NCBI GenBank assembly: GCA_035465955.1
Contig: DATIVK010000213.1
Span: 1-36,057, forward strand
Origin: DATIVK01 sp035465955
GTDB lineage: Bacteria > Myxococcota > Myxococcia > Myxococcales > Anaeromyxobacteraceae
DNA length: 36,057 nucleotides
Direction: 5' to 3'
In this document: positions 7,941-15,867 of the stretch, in pieces
Layout of the letters: each line of letters begins with the position of its first letter
How positions within the stretch are numbered: the stretch's first letter is position 1
Notes under the pieces: generated by a model
Database searches by the model: none
What the model was told of the DNA's origin: nothing
The model's input: only the letters and a program-made list of their open reading frames with translations
Position numbers and translations under genes: made by a program

Positions 7941-8456
7941 TCATCCCCCCTTCCGCCCCTCCAGCGCCTTCAGCGTCGCCTCCAGCCGCCGCTCCTCGCG
8001 CGAGACGTCGAAGCCGACGTCGCGGGCGCCGTCCACGACCGCGAGGCAGAAGGCGAAGAGCGAGACGTGGCTCTGCGTGGGCGGGTCGTCGGGGTGATCG
8101 CGCAGGTAGTGCTCGAGCTGCGCCTCGGCGCGCTGGAGGTCCTGGAAGCAGGCGGCGTTCGGGAGGCCGTGGATGGGGCCGGTGGAGGCGATCGACGGCG
8201 CGAAGACGATCCCCTGATCGGCGAGCGCGACGCTGCGGCCGTCGTCCCGCGCGAGGACGAGGTAGGGGCGCTTCGTGTCGGCGTCCACGCCGTCGCCGAT
8301 GCCGGCGAGGCCCGACCAGTCGAGCGGGAGCGGCTTGCCCGAGGCGACGTCGAGGAGGGTGGAGGCGGTGGCGTCGTAGAGGACGGCCTGCGGGTGCTCT
8401 CGGCAGAAGCGCTCTACGCGGGCCTGGGCGGCGGGCCGGTCGGCGATCGGGATCAG
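7941..8456 (-). CDS. Conserved-looking protein of unknown function, probable CTG start
   Basis: Coding sequence begins right after the greB stop and in the same frame. Automatic start calling would place it at GTG 8288 (115 residues), but coding-like sequence continues upstream to CTG at 8456-8454. That CTG is preceded by AGGAG, six bases away, which overlaps the greB TAG. With this start the protein has 171 residues, beginning (M)IPIADRPAAQARVERFCREHP. No signal peptide or membrane segment is seen. The C-terminal part is helical, with the segment QDLQRAEAQLEHYLRDHP. No family is recognised. Its tight coupling to greB suggests cotranscription. The shorter form cannot be excluded. Confidence 0.6.
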   Translation of the reverse strand: MIPIADRPAAQARVERFCREHPQAVLYDATASTLLDVASGKPLPLDWSGLAGIGDGVDADTKRPYLVLARDDGRSVALADQGIVFAPSIASTGPIHGLPNAACFQDLQRAEAQLEHYLRDHPDDPPTQSHVSLFAFCLAVVDGARDVGFDVSREERRLEATLKALEGRKGG

Positions 8457-8465
8457 GGCGGGCTC

Positions 8466-8960
8466 CTATTCCGGGCGGGTCCAGCTCACCTCGACGACGG
8501 TCAGCTCCACGAGGCCGGCCGGCCGCATCACCGACACCACCTCGCCGTCCTTCTTCCCCAGCAGCGCGCGCCCGAGCGGCGCGTCGACGCTGATGGCGCC
8601 GTTGGACGGCTCGGTCTCGTCGGGACCGACGAGTCGGTAGGTCCGCTCGGTCCCGTCCTCGTGCTCCACGGTGACCCAGGCGCCGAAGTAGGCGCGGCCG
8701 GAGGGGTGGGGCTTCGGGTCGGTGACCGTGAGCCGGTCCATCAGGTCGCGCAGCTCCTGGAGCCGTCGGTCGAGCTCGCGGAGCTTCTTCTTGCCGTAGA
8801 TGTACTCGGCGTTCTCGCTCCGGTCGCCGAGGGCCGCCGCCGCCTCCACCTCGGAGACGATCTTCGGCCGGCGGACGGTCCAGATCTGGTCGTGCTCGGC
8901 GAGGAGGCGCTTGTAGCCGTCCGGGGTGATGTGGCGCTGCGACTTCGGCTTGGGGTCCAT
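8466..8960 (-). CDS. greB: Transcription elongation factor GreB
   Basis: A 164-residue GreA/GreB-family protein that binds the secondary channel of RNA polymerase and stimulates cleavage of backtracked RNA. The N-terminal coiled coil carries the tip motif LGDRSENAEYIYGKKKLRE, with the two acidic residues needed for cleavage. The pattern GDRSENAEY-x-Y-x-KK and the FGAWVTVE domain junction favour GreB over GreA. The C-terminal FKBP-like domain has ISVDAPLGRALLGKKDGE. The ATG at 8960 faces metF across a 122-base divergent intergenic region. Confidence 0.93.
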   Translation of the reverse strand: MDPKPKSQRHITPDGYKRLLAEHDQIWTVRRPKIVSEVEAAAALGDRSENAEYIYGKKKLRELDRRLQELRDLMDRLTVTDPKPHPSGRAYFGAWVTVEHEDGTERTYRLVGPDETEPSNGAISVDAPLGRALLGKKDGEVVSVMRPAGLVELTVVEVSWTRPE

Positions 8961-9082
8961 GGAGGCTCACGTCGGGGTGGCGCCGGTACTCATTTCCCGC
9001 GGACCCCTCCCGTGTCAACCGCGGCGCGCGGCGCCGCGTGTCCCCGTGACAGGGCCCCCCGAGGCGGGATAACTTCCGCGCC

Positions 9083-9985
9083 GTGCGAATCACCGAGATC
9101 CTCGCGGCCGCCCGGGCGGGCGGCCAGCCGGTCTTCACCTTCGAGTTCTTCCCGCCGAAGACGGAGGAGGGCGAGCGCGCGCTGATGGAGACCGTCGCGG
9201 CGCTGCGGCCCCTGAAGCCGGCGTGGGTCTCGGTCACCTACGGCGCCGGCGGCTCGACGCGCGCCAAGACCGTCGAGCTGGTCGGCCGGCTCAAGCGCGA
9301 GTCGGGCATCGAGCCGATGGCCCACGTCACCTGCGTGGGGGCCTCGCGCGACGAGGTCGCGGCGCTGCTCGACGAGGTGGCGGCCGCGGGCGTCGAGAAC
9401 GTCCTCGCGCTGCGCGGCGACCCGCCCCGCGGCGAGGCCCGCTTCCAGCCCCACCCCGGCGGCTTCCGCTTCGCGAGCGAGCTCGTGGCCTTCATCCGCA
9501 GCGAGCCGAGGCGCTGGCCCTTCTGCGTCGGCGCCGCGGCCTACCCCGAGGGCCACCCGGAGACGCCCGACCTCGCCGCCGACCTGCGGCACCTGAAGGC
9601 CAAGGTGGAGGCCGGGACCGACTTCCTCGTCACCCAGCTCTTCTTCGACAACGCCCGGTTCGACGACTTCGTCGCCCGGGCGCGCGCGGCCGGCATCGCC
9701 GTCCCGATCATGCCCGGCATCATGCCGATCACGAACGTCGAGGGGATGGAGCGCTTCGGCGCGACCATCCCTCCGCGCCTCCAGGAGGCGCTGCGGGCGC
9801 TGAAGGGCAACGCCGACGGCGCCCGCGAGCTGGGGGTCGCCTACGCCAGCCTCCAGTGCCAGGACCTCCTCCGGGCCGGCGTCCCGGGCGTCCACTTCTA
9901 CACGCTGAACCGCTCCCCCTCGACGCGCGCCATCGTGGCGGCGCTCCTGGCGAGCGAGCCCTGGGTGACCCCCGGGGCGCGCTAG
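9083..9985 (+). CDS. metF: 5,10-methylenetetrahydrofolate reductase
   Basis: A 300-residue FAD-dependent TIM-barrel enzyme that reduces methylene-THF to methyl-THF for methionine synthesis. Characteristic segments: FTFEFFPPKTEEGE near the N-terminus (with the catalytic Glu), SVTYGAGGSTR, MAHVTCVGASRDE, ENVLALRGDPP, FCVGAAAYPEGHPE, and GTDFLVTQLFFDN. The C-terminal VPGVHFYTLNRS is also standard. The start is GTG at 9083; length is normal for the bacterial catalytic-domain-only type. No SAM-riboswitch-like structure was recognised in the 122-base leader. Confidence 0.95.
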   Translation: MRITEILAAARAGGQPVFTFEFFPPKTEEGERALMETVAALRPLKPAWVSVTYGAGGSTRAKTVELVGRLKRESGIEPMAHVTCVGASRDEVAALLDEVAAAGVENVLALRGDPPRGEARFQPHPGGFRFASELVAFIRSEPRRWPFCVGAAAYPEGHPETPDLAADLRHLKAKVEAGTDFLVTQLFFDNARFDDFVARARAAGIAVPIMPGIMPITNVEGMERFGATIPPRLQEALRALKGNADGARELGVAYASLQCQDLLRAGVPGVHFYTLNRSPSTRAIVAALLASEPWVTPGAR

Positions 9986-10025
9986 CGCGTCGAACGGCGC
10001 CCGGGCCTGCTACCTGTGCGGGCAG

Positions 10026-10087
10026 GCCGCCCGATTGGGCGGCATCCTGTCGGGATCTCGTACTAGAGTGTGCCCGCTCATCGGGCA
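10026..10087 (+). other. Two short hairpins between metF and carB
   Basis: 10026-10043 is a perfect 7-base-pair stem, GCCGCCC-GATT-GGGCGGC. 10071-10087 is a 6-base-pair stem, TGCCCG-CTCAT-CGGGCA. No T-run follows either, so neither is a standard intrinsic terminator. They could end metF transcription weakly or form part of the carB leader. The remaining ~75 bases of this 137-base gap show nothing clear apart from the carB ribosome binding site. Confidence 0.35.
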
Positions 10088-10122
10088 TCTGCTCGAAACG
10101 ACATCCCCGCCAGGAGGCTCCC

Positions 10123-13100
10123 TTGCCGCGCCGCGACGACGTGAAGAAGGTGCTCATCATCGGATCCGGGCCGATCGTGATCGGCCAGGCCTGCGAGTTC
10201 GACTACTCCGGCACGCAGGCCTGCAAGGCGCTCCGCAAGCTCGGCTACAAGATCGTCCTCGTCAACTCCAACCCGGCGACGATCATGACCGACCCGGGGA
10301 TGGCGGACGCCACCTACATCGAGTCGCTCGACGTCGAGACGCTGACGCAGATCATCGAGAAGGAGCGCCCCGACGCGCTCCTCCCGAACCTCGGCGGCCA
10401 GACCGGCCTCAACCTCTCCTCCGACCTCGCGAAGGCGGGCGTCCTCGACCGGTACGGCGTCCGCGTCATCGGCGTGAACCTCGACGCCATCAAGCGGGGC
10501 GAGGACCGCGAGACCTTCAAGGAGACGATGACGCGTCTCGGCATCGGGATGCCGAAGAGCGAGATCGCGACGACGCTGGAGCAGGCGATCGCCGCCGCGG
10601 GGCGGATCGGCCTCCCCGTGGTCGTGCGGCCCGCCTACACGATGGGCGGCACGGGCGGCGGCTTCGCCTACAACATGGAGGAGTTCGAGGCGATCGTCTC
10701 GCGCGGGCTCACGACCAGCCCGGTCTCGCAGGTCCTGATCGAGCAGTCGGTCCTCGGCTGGGAGGAGCTGGAGCTGGAGGTCGTCCGGGACGCGACGGGG
10801 AAGAAGATCACGGTCTGCTTCATCGAGAACGTCGACGCCATGGGCGTCCACACCGGCGACTCCTACTGCACCGCGCCGATGCTCACCATCTCGCAGGACC
10901 TCCAGCGACGGCTCCAGGAGGCGGCCTACAAGATCGTCGACGCCATCGAGGTGATCGGCGGCACCAACGTCCAGTTCGCGCACGACCCGAAGACCGACGA
11001 GATCGTCGTCATCGAGATCAACCCGCGCACGTCGCGCTCGTCGGCGCTCGCCTCCAAGGCGACCGGGTTCCCCATCGCGCTCGTCTCCTCGATGCTCGCG
11101 GGGGGGCTCACCCTCTCGGAGATCCCGTACTGGCGCGACGGCACGCTCGACAAGTACACGCCGTCCGGTGACTACGTCGTCGTGAAGTTCTCCCGCTGGG
11201 CCTTCGAGAAGTTCAAGGGGGTCCAGGACAAGCTCGGCACGCAGATGCGCGCGGTCGGCGAGGTGATGTCGATCGGCAAGACCTACAAGGAGGCCTTCCA
11301 GAAGGCGATCCGCTCGCTGGAGAACGGCCGGTCCGGGCTCGGCTTCGCGAAGGACTTCTGGAGGATGAGCCTGACCGAGCTGCTGGACCTGCTCGTCGAC
11401 CCGTCGAGCGAGCGGCAGTGGATCCTCTACGAGGCGATCCGCAAGGGGGCCGACCTCCAGCAGCTCCACGAGCGGACCCACATCAAGCTCTGGTTCCTCC
11501 AGCAGATGAAGGAGCTGGTGGAGCTGGAGGAGCAGCTCCTGAAGCACAAGGGCGGGCTCCCGCCCGACCAGCTGTTGAAGCAGGCCAAGGCCGACGGCTT
11601 CGCCGACAAGTACCTGAGCCAGCTCCTCGGCGTCTCCGAGCAGGCGGTCCGGGAGAGGAGGATCGCCCTCGGCATGGTCGAGGCGTGGGAGCCGGTGCCC
11701 GTCTCGGGCGTCGAGGACGCGGCCTACTACTTCTCGACCTACGCGAAGATCCAGGACGTGAAGGTCTCCGACCGCAAGAAGGTGATGGTGCTCGGCGGCG
11801 GCCCCAACCGGATCGGGCAGGGGATCGAGTTCGACTACTGCTGCGTCCACACGGCCCTGACGCTCCGGGAGGCCGGGTACGAGACCATCATGGTCAACTG
11901 CAACCCGGAGACGGTCTCGACGGACTACGACACCTCCGATCGGCTCTACTTCGAGCCGGTGACGGTCGAGGACGTGCTCTCCATCTACGCCAAGGAGAAG
12001 CCGATCGGCGTGATGGTGCAGTTCGGCGGCCAGACCCCGCTCAACATCGCCCGCCAGCTGGAGGAGGCGGGGGTGAAGATCATCGGGACCAGCCCCGAGA
12101 CGATCGACCTCGCCGAGGACCGCGAGCGGTTCGCGGCGATGATGAGGAAGCTCGGCATCCCGCAGCCCGAGTCGGGGCTCGCGCGGACCGTCGACCAGGC
12201 GTTCGCGGTGGCGAGGCAGATCGGCTACCCGCTGATCGTCCGCCCCTCCTACGTGCTCGGCGGTCGCGCGATGGAGGTGGTCCGCGACGAGGAGATGCTG
12301 CGGACCTACGTCACGAAGGCGGTGGAGGTCTCCCCGGAGCGGCCGATCTACCTCGACCGGTTCCTGCAGGACGCCGTCGAGGCCGAGGCGGACGCCATCT
12401 GCGATGGGAAGGAGGCCTTCGTCCCGGCCGTGATGGAGCACATCGAGCTGGCAGGGGTCCACTCCGGTGACTCCGCCTGCGTGATCCCGCCGGTCAGCAT
12501 CCCGAGCAGGCACATCGGGACGATCGAGGAGTACACGAAGCGGATCGCGCTCGATCTGGGCGTCGTCGGCCTCATCAACATCCAGTTCGCCATCGAGAAG
12601 GACAAGGTGTTCATCCTCGAGGCCAACCCGCGCGCCAGCCGGACCGTGCCGATCGTCTCGAAGGTCTGCGACATCGGCATGGCCAGGATCGCCGCCCAGG
12701 TGATGCTCGGGAAGCGGCTGAAGGACCTCGGCGTCGGCCGGCGGCCGATCCCGCACTTCGGCGTGAAGGAGTCCGTCTTCCCCTTCTACATGTTCCCGGA
12801 GGTCGACCCGGTCCTCGGGCCCGAGATGCGCTCCACGGGTGAGGTGCTCGGGATGGCGAAGAACCCCGGCCTCGCGTACTTCAAGGCGCAGCAGGCCACG
12901 AAGAGCCCGCTGCCGCTCTCCGGCACGGTCCTCATCACCGTGGCGGAGCACGACAAGCCGGGGATCCTCGACGCCGCGAGGCGCTTCCAGAAGCTCGGCT
13001 TCACGATCAAGGCGACGCGGGGGACGCACGCCTTCCTGGCGGCCCACGGCGTGAAGTCCGAGGCGGTCATGAAGCTGCACGAGGGGCGCCCGAACCTCGC

Positions 13101-13323
13101 CGACGCGATCAAGAACGGCGAGATCCACCTCCTCGTGAACACGCCGGCGGGAAAGGTGGCGGCGGAGGACGACTCCTACATCCGGAAGGCGGCGATCCGG
13201 CACCGGGTGCCGTACATCACGACGGCCACCGGCGCGACGGCGGCGTCGCTCGGCATCGAGGCGCGGCTCGCGGGGACCGAGGAGGTGCGGTCGCTGCAGG
13301 CCTACCACCAGGCGATTCGCTGA
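10123..13323 (+). CDS. carB: Carbamoyl-phosphate synthase, large subunit
   Basis: A 1066-residue protein, close to the usual ~1070. It makes carbamoyl phosphate from ammonia (delivered by CarA), bicarbonate and two ATP, for arginine and pyrimidine synthesis. The two homologous halves are obvious: KVLIIGSGPIVIGQ at the N-terminus and KVMVLGGGPNRIGQG near residue 550, each with its ATP-grasp domain (VVRPAYTMGGTGGG; IVRPSYVLGGRAMEVV). The C-terminal MGS-like allosteric domain starts near residue 930. The start is TTG at 10123, five bases after a strong AGGAGG; there is no in-frame ATG that keeps the N-terminus. carA is not adjacent. Confidence 0.96.
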   Translation: MPRRDDVKKVLIIGSGPIVIGQACEFDYSGTQACKALRKLGYKIVLVNSNPATIMTDPGMADATYIESLDVETLTQIIEKERPDALLPNLGGQTGLNLSSDLAKAGVLDRYGVRVIGVNLDAIKRGEDRETFKETMTRLGIGMPKSEIATTLEQAIAAAGRIGLPVVVRPAYTMGGTGGGFAYNMEEFEAIVSRGLTTSPVSQVLIEQSVLGWEELELEVVRDATGKKITVCFIENVDAMGVHTGDSYCTAPMLTISQDLQRRLQEAAYKIVDAIEVIGGTNVQFAHDPKTDEIVVIEINPRTSRSSALASKATGFPIALVSSMLAGGLTLSEIPYWRDGTLDKYTPSGDYVVVKFSRWAFEKFKGVQDKLGTQMRAVGEVMSIGKTYKEAFQKAIRSLENGRSGLGFAKDFWRMSLTELLDLLVDPSSERQWILYEAIRKGADLQQLHERTHIKLWFLQQMKELVELEEQLLKHKGGLPPDQLLKQAKADGFADKYLSQLLGVSEQAVRERRIALGMVEAWEPVPVSGVEDAAYYFSTYAKIQDVKVSDRKKVMVLGGGPNRIGQGIEFDYCCVHTALTLREAGYETIMVNCNPETVSTDYDTSDRLYFEPVTVEDVLSIYAKEKPIGVMVQFGGQTPLNIARQLEEAGVKIIGTSPETIDLAEDRERFAAMMRKLGIPQPESGLARTVDQAFAVARQIGYPLIVRPSYVLGGRAMEVVRDEEMLRTYVTKAVEVSPERPIYLDRFLQDAVEAEADAICDGKEAFVPAVMEHIELAGVHSGDSACVIPPVSIPSRHIGTIEEYTKRIALDLGVVGLINIQFAIEKDKVFILEANPRASRTVPIVSKVCDIGMARIAAQVMLGKRLKDLGVGRRPIPHFGVKESVFPFYMFPEVDPVLGPEMRSTGEVLGMAKNPGLAYFKAQQATKSPLPLSGTVLITVAEHDKPGILDAARRFQKLGFTIKATRGTHAFLAAHGVKSEAVMKLHEGRPNLADAIKNGEIHLLVNTPAGKVAAEDDSYIRKAAIRHRVPYITTATGATAASLGIEARLAGTEEVRSLQAYHQAIR

Positions 13324-13337
13324 GGCGGCCGAGGGCG

Positions 13338-13377
13338 CCCCCTCGCCCTGCCCCTCTTCTCGGGTGGGGGAGGGGGG
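13338..13377. repeat. Intergenic hairpin repeat, copy 2
   Basis: CCCCCTCGCCCTGCCCCTC, a short loop and a complementary G-rich arm. It lies between the converging carB and TPR genes, a natural place for a shared terminator. Same family as the copies at 533, 15829, 32555, 35433 and 35904. Confidence 0.6.
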
Positions 13378-13386
13378 ATCGCCGGG

Positions 13387-13848
13387 CTACGCCTTCGCCA
13401 GCTTGATCCCGTTCGGGCAGGCGACGGCGAGGGTCCAGCAGAGGGCGTGGAACCGATCGGCGGTGTCGCCCCTGCGCCCGAATCCTTCGGCGAGGGACGC
13501 GAGCGTCTCGATCGCCTTCCTGGGGTGGCCGAGCCGGCGCAGCGTCTCCGCCCCCTTCACGCCCGCGGTGAGGGCGCTGGGGTCGATGGAGGCGGCGTGG
13601 ATGTAGACGGCCGCGGCCTTCTGCGGGAAGCCGCCCTGCGCGTAGAAGTCCCCGCAGCGCTCGAACCAGATGGAGGCGGCCGGCAGGTCCCCGCGCTTCT
13701 CCTGCAGGTGGCCGACCATCATCATCGCCCGGTCGTCGTCTGGGCACTCGGCGATGATCATGAGCCAGGCGCGGATGGCCTCGTCCAGGTCGCCCTGCCG
13801 CTCGAGGAGCCGAGCCTTGTCTGCCGTCGCCTTGCGATCTATCGCCAT
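13387..13848 (-). CDS. TPR-repeat protein
   Basis: A 153-residue, all-helical protein with at least three tetratricopeptide-like units: residues ~8-35 (ARLLERQGDLDEAIRAWLMI), ~40-70 (DDRAMMMVGHLQEKRGDLPAA) and ~78-110. There is no signal peptide, so it is probably a cytoplasmic protein-protein interaction module. The partner is unknown. Start ATG at 13848; the two tRNA-Glu genes lie just upstream on the same strand. Confidence 0.85.
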   Translation of the reverse strand: MAIDRKATADKARLLERQGDLDEAIRAWLMIIAECPDDDRAMMMVGHLQEKRGDLPAASIWFERCGDFYAQGGFPQKAAAVYIHAASIDPSALTAGVKGAETLRRLGHPRKAIETLASLAEGFGRRGDTADRFHALCWTLAVACPNGIKLAKA

Positions 13849-13906
13849 CGCGGCGCCTCGCGAGCACCGCTTGGGACCGTAGCACCTTCGAGGCGAAAAA
13901 AGGCTT

Positions 13907-13979
13907 TGACCCCACGGGGATTCGAACCCCGGTTACAGCCTTGAAAGGGCCGTGTCCTAGGCCTCTAGACGATGGGGCC
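13907..13979 (-). tRNA. tRNA-Glu (anticodon TTC)
   Basis: Full cloverleaf read by eye, 73 bases without CCA. Acceptor GGCCCCA pairs with TGGGGTC, discriminator A. Anticodon stem CGGCC/GGCTG with loop CTTTCAA, giving TTC. T-arm loop TTCGAAT. Downstream on this strand is a run of six T close after the 3' end. It lies 33 bases from the next tRNA-Glu. Confidence 0.95.
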
Positions 13980-14012
13980 GGCGTCCTCTGCTCTTCTCGA
14001 ATCCAAAAAAAG

Positions 14013-14085
14013 TGACCCCACAGGGATTCGAACCCCGGTTTCCGCCTTGAGAAGGCGGCGTCCTGGGCCTCTAGACGATGGGGTC
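14013..14085 (-). tRNA. tRNA-Glu (anticodon CTC)
   Basis: 73 bases without CCA. Acceptor GACCCCA pairs with TGGGGTC, discriminator A. Anticodon stem CCGCC/GGCGG with loop TTCTCAA, giving CTC. A run of seven T follows one base after the 3' end. Much of the sequence (the ATCGTCTAGAGGCC D-arm and the T-arm) is shared with the neighbouring Glu(TTC) gene, so they probably arose by tandem duplication and now read GAA and GAG. Confidence 0.95.
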
Positions 14086-14153
14086 GGGCGGGAAGAAACC
14101 CGACCTGACCCCCTCGTGTCAAGGACGGCGCGCAGCCTGCAGCAACTTCCTAC

Positions 14154-15038
14154 ATGCGCCCCCACCTCCTCCTCTTTTCGGCCCTTTGCGCCGCGTCGGC
14201 GTGCGCGGTTCCGCCCCCGCCGTCCGCCGCTCGGACGCCCGCACATCGGGCGGTCCGCGTCGCCTCCTGGAACGTCCACGACCTCTTCGACGCCGTGGAC
14301 GAGGTCTCCCCGCCTGGGGATCTCGACGAGCTGCGCACCGTCGCCGAGGTCGAGGCGAAGGTGGCCCGCGTCGCGGAGGTCCTCGCGCGCGCCGACGCCG
14401 ACGTGGTGCTGCTGCAGGAGGTGGAGACGCTGCCCCTCGCCCGTGCGCTCGCGGCCCGGGCAGGCTACGGGGAGGCTCGGCTCGTGGAGGCGTTCGATCC
14501 GCGCGGCATCGACGTCGCCGTCCTCTCCCGCCTGGCGGTCGAGCCCTACGTCAGCCACCTCGGCGAGGTGGGGCCGGACGGCCGTCCGCTCTGGTCTCGG
14601 GACTGCGTGGAGGCCCACGTCAGCGTGCCGCCGGGTGAGCTGGTGGTGGTCGGCACGCACCTCGTCTCGCGACTCACCGACCCCGCGGGGGATCGCCGCC
14701 GCGCCCAGGCGGCGCGGATGCGCGAGATCGTCGACGGCCTCGTCCGGCTGCGTCCGGGCACGCTCGTCCTCGCGGGCGGCGACCTGAACGACGAGCCCGC
14801 GAGCGCTGCGCTGTCGCCGCTGCTGGGGGACGGCGGCTGGGTGGACGCGCTGGACGCCTTCGGCCTCGCCTCGACCTGGACCTGGCTCGGCCTCGGTGGC
14901 GGGCGACGGCTCGACTACCTGCTCGTCCCGAGGGAGGACGCGTGGCGCGTCCTGGGCGCCACCGTCCTCGACGGCCCCGACGTCGCCGCCGCGTCGGATC
15001 ACCGGCCGGTCGTGGTCGACCTCCTGTGGGGGAGGTGA
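14154..15038 (+). CDS. Endonuclease/exonuclease/phosphatase-family lipoprotein
   Basis: A 294-residue protein with a lipoprotein-type signal (LLLFSALCAASAC, Cys17 probably lipidated). The EEP fold motifs are present in order: ASWNVHDLFDA near residue 40 with the metal-coordinating Asn, VVLLQEVE with the catalytic Glu near 90, VVGTHLVSR, AGGDLNDEP with the Asp/Asn pair near 205, and the closing SDHRPVVVD with the general-base Asp-His. All catalytic positions look intact, so a Mg2+-dependent phosphoesterase acting at the cell surface or in the periplasm is likely. DNA, phospholipid or phosphoinositide substrates cannot be told apart from sequence. Confidence 0.88.
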   Translation: MRPHLLLFSALCAASACAVPPPPSAARTPAHRAVRVASWNVHDLFDAVDEVSPPGDLDELRTVAEVEAKVARVAEVLARADADVVLLQEVETLPLARALAARAGYGEARLVEAFDPRGIDVAVLSRLAVEPYVSHLGEVGPDGRPLWSRDCVEAHVSVPPGELVVVGTHLVSRLTDPAGDRRRAQAARMREIVDGLVRLRPGTLVLAGGDLNDEPASAALSPLLGDGGWVDALDAFGLASTWTWLGLGGGRRLDYLLVPREDAWRVLGATVLDGPDVAAASDHRPVVVDLLWGR

Positions 15039-15053
15039 GGATGGCGCGCGCGT

Positions 15054-15082
15054 TTGACCGAGGTGACCACCGTGACTACCAT
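15054..15082 (+). promoter_or_regulatory. Candidate sigma70 promoter of the second antitoxin
   Basis: TTGACC (15054-15059), a 17-base spacer and TACCAT (15077-15082). The spacer contains the direct repeat GTGACCACCGTGAC. The predicted start point is only about 3 bases before ATG 15092, again close to leaderless, as for the pair at 1668. Confidence 0.5.
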
Positions 15083-15091
15083 CACGGAGAG

Positions 15092-15394
15092 ATGCGCTCC
15101 GTCGGGATCAAGGCGCTCAAGGCCCACCTGAGCCGGTACATCGATCTCGTCCGGAAGGGCGAGGTGGTGTTGGTGACCGACCGCGACGAGGTGGTGGCAG
15201 AGATCAGGCTGCCGTCGCCGCTCGCGCCGTCGAAGGTGTCCCGCTGGGACCTGGCGATGCAGGAGGAAGCGCGGCGAGGCTCCGTCCGGCTCGCGAAGAG
15301 GCAGAAGAGCATCCTCACCGACCTGCCCACGCCCAGCCCCGACTCGACTGACGCGCTGAAGATCCTCGACGAGATGCGCGAGGATCGCTTCTGA
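15092..15394 (+). CDS. Phd/YefM-family antitoxin (toxin partner deleted)
   Basis: A 100-residue antitoxin starting at ATG 15092 (MRSVGIKALKAHLSRYIDLV), with the strand VVLVTDRDEVVAEIRLP. The first 40 residues resemble the antitoxin at 1668-1961. The C-terminal part (DSTDALKILDEMREDRF) is the expected toxin-neutralising tail. Its TGA overlaps the ATG of the following toxin frame, but that toxin is internally deleted, so this is now an orphan antitoxin. It could still repress its own promoter or neutralise a related toxin elsewhere. Confidence 0.85.
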   Translation: MRSVGIKALKAHLSRYIDLVRKGEVVLVTDRDEVVAEIRLPSPLAPSKVSRWDLAMQEEARRGSVRLAKRQKSILTDLPTPSPDSTDALKILDEMREDRF

Positions 15395-15537
15395 TGCCAG
15401 CCTATTTCGATTCGAGCGCGGTCATCCCCGTGATCCTCGACGAGCGCCACTCCAGGCGTGCGATCGACCTCTGGCTCGACGCCCGGATGGCGGAGGTCGC
15501 CGCCGCGGTCGGGCTTCGGGTCATAGGCGCCGGTTGA
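15394..15537 (+). pseudogene. VapC/PIN toxin remnant with internal deletion
   Basis: A 47-codon frame whose ATG overlaps the antitoxin stop. It begins MPAYFDSSAVIPVILDE, the normal start of a PIN toxin with the first catalytic Asp, then runs directly into LDARMAEVAAAVGLRVIGAG, which looks like the last helix and strand of a PIN domain. About 80 central residues, including the other catalytic acids, are missing. The reading frame stays open across the junction near codon 32, so a single in-frame deletion explains it. A nuclease function is not possible. The next 120 bases, to the tRNA-Lys gene, hold nothing I recognise. Confidence 0.75.
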
Positions 15538-15659
15538 GGCTACTGCAGGGGAAAGCCCTACGCGCCCGACCCGACGAGGGAGAGGCTCAGAAGCCGCGCC
15601 GAGACTTCCGCCTGCGCGCCCGGTCGGGCGCCCTCGGCCCCGTGGACCGAAGGAATCAG

Positions 15660-15731
15660 TGAGGCGCCTGGGACTCGGACCCAGAACCACCGGCTTAAAA
15701 GGCCGATGCTCTACCATTGAGCTAGCGCCCC
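15660..15731 (-). tRNA. tRNA-Lys (anticodon TTT)
   Basis: 72 bases without CCA. Acceptor GGGGCGC pairs with GCGCCTC (one G-U), discriminator A. Anticodon stem TCGGC/GCCGG with loop CTTTTAA, giving TTT. T-arm CTGGG-TCCGAGT-CCCAG. It lies upstream of the end of the first Ehr cluster, on the same strand. Confidence 0.92.
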
Positions 15732-15828
15732 GATGCCCGGGCCGCGCCCGAGCGGGCCCGAATCTACCGGTTTTTCCGCCGGGCGCCAGACCGCCGCGCG
15801 GAACGGCGGACGGCACGCGGCGCCGACT

Positions 15829-15863
15829 CCTCACCCTGACCGCTCTCCCGGCGGGGAGAGGGG
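15829..15863. repeat. Intergenic hairpin repeat, copy 3
   Basis: CCTCACCCTGACCGCTCTCCC, short loop, GGGGAGAGGG. It follows the stop codon of the last gene of Ehr cluster 1 (15868) directly, so it probably terminates that operon. Confidence 0.65.
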
Positions 15864-15867
15864 CCTC

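Noticed and set aside
8961..9082. SAM riboswitch before metF
   Set aside because: No recognisable SAM-I or SAM-II core in the 122 bases; only the divergent greB/metF gap with GC-rich sequence.
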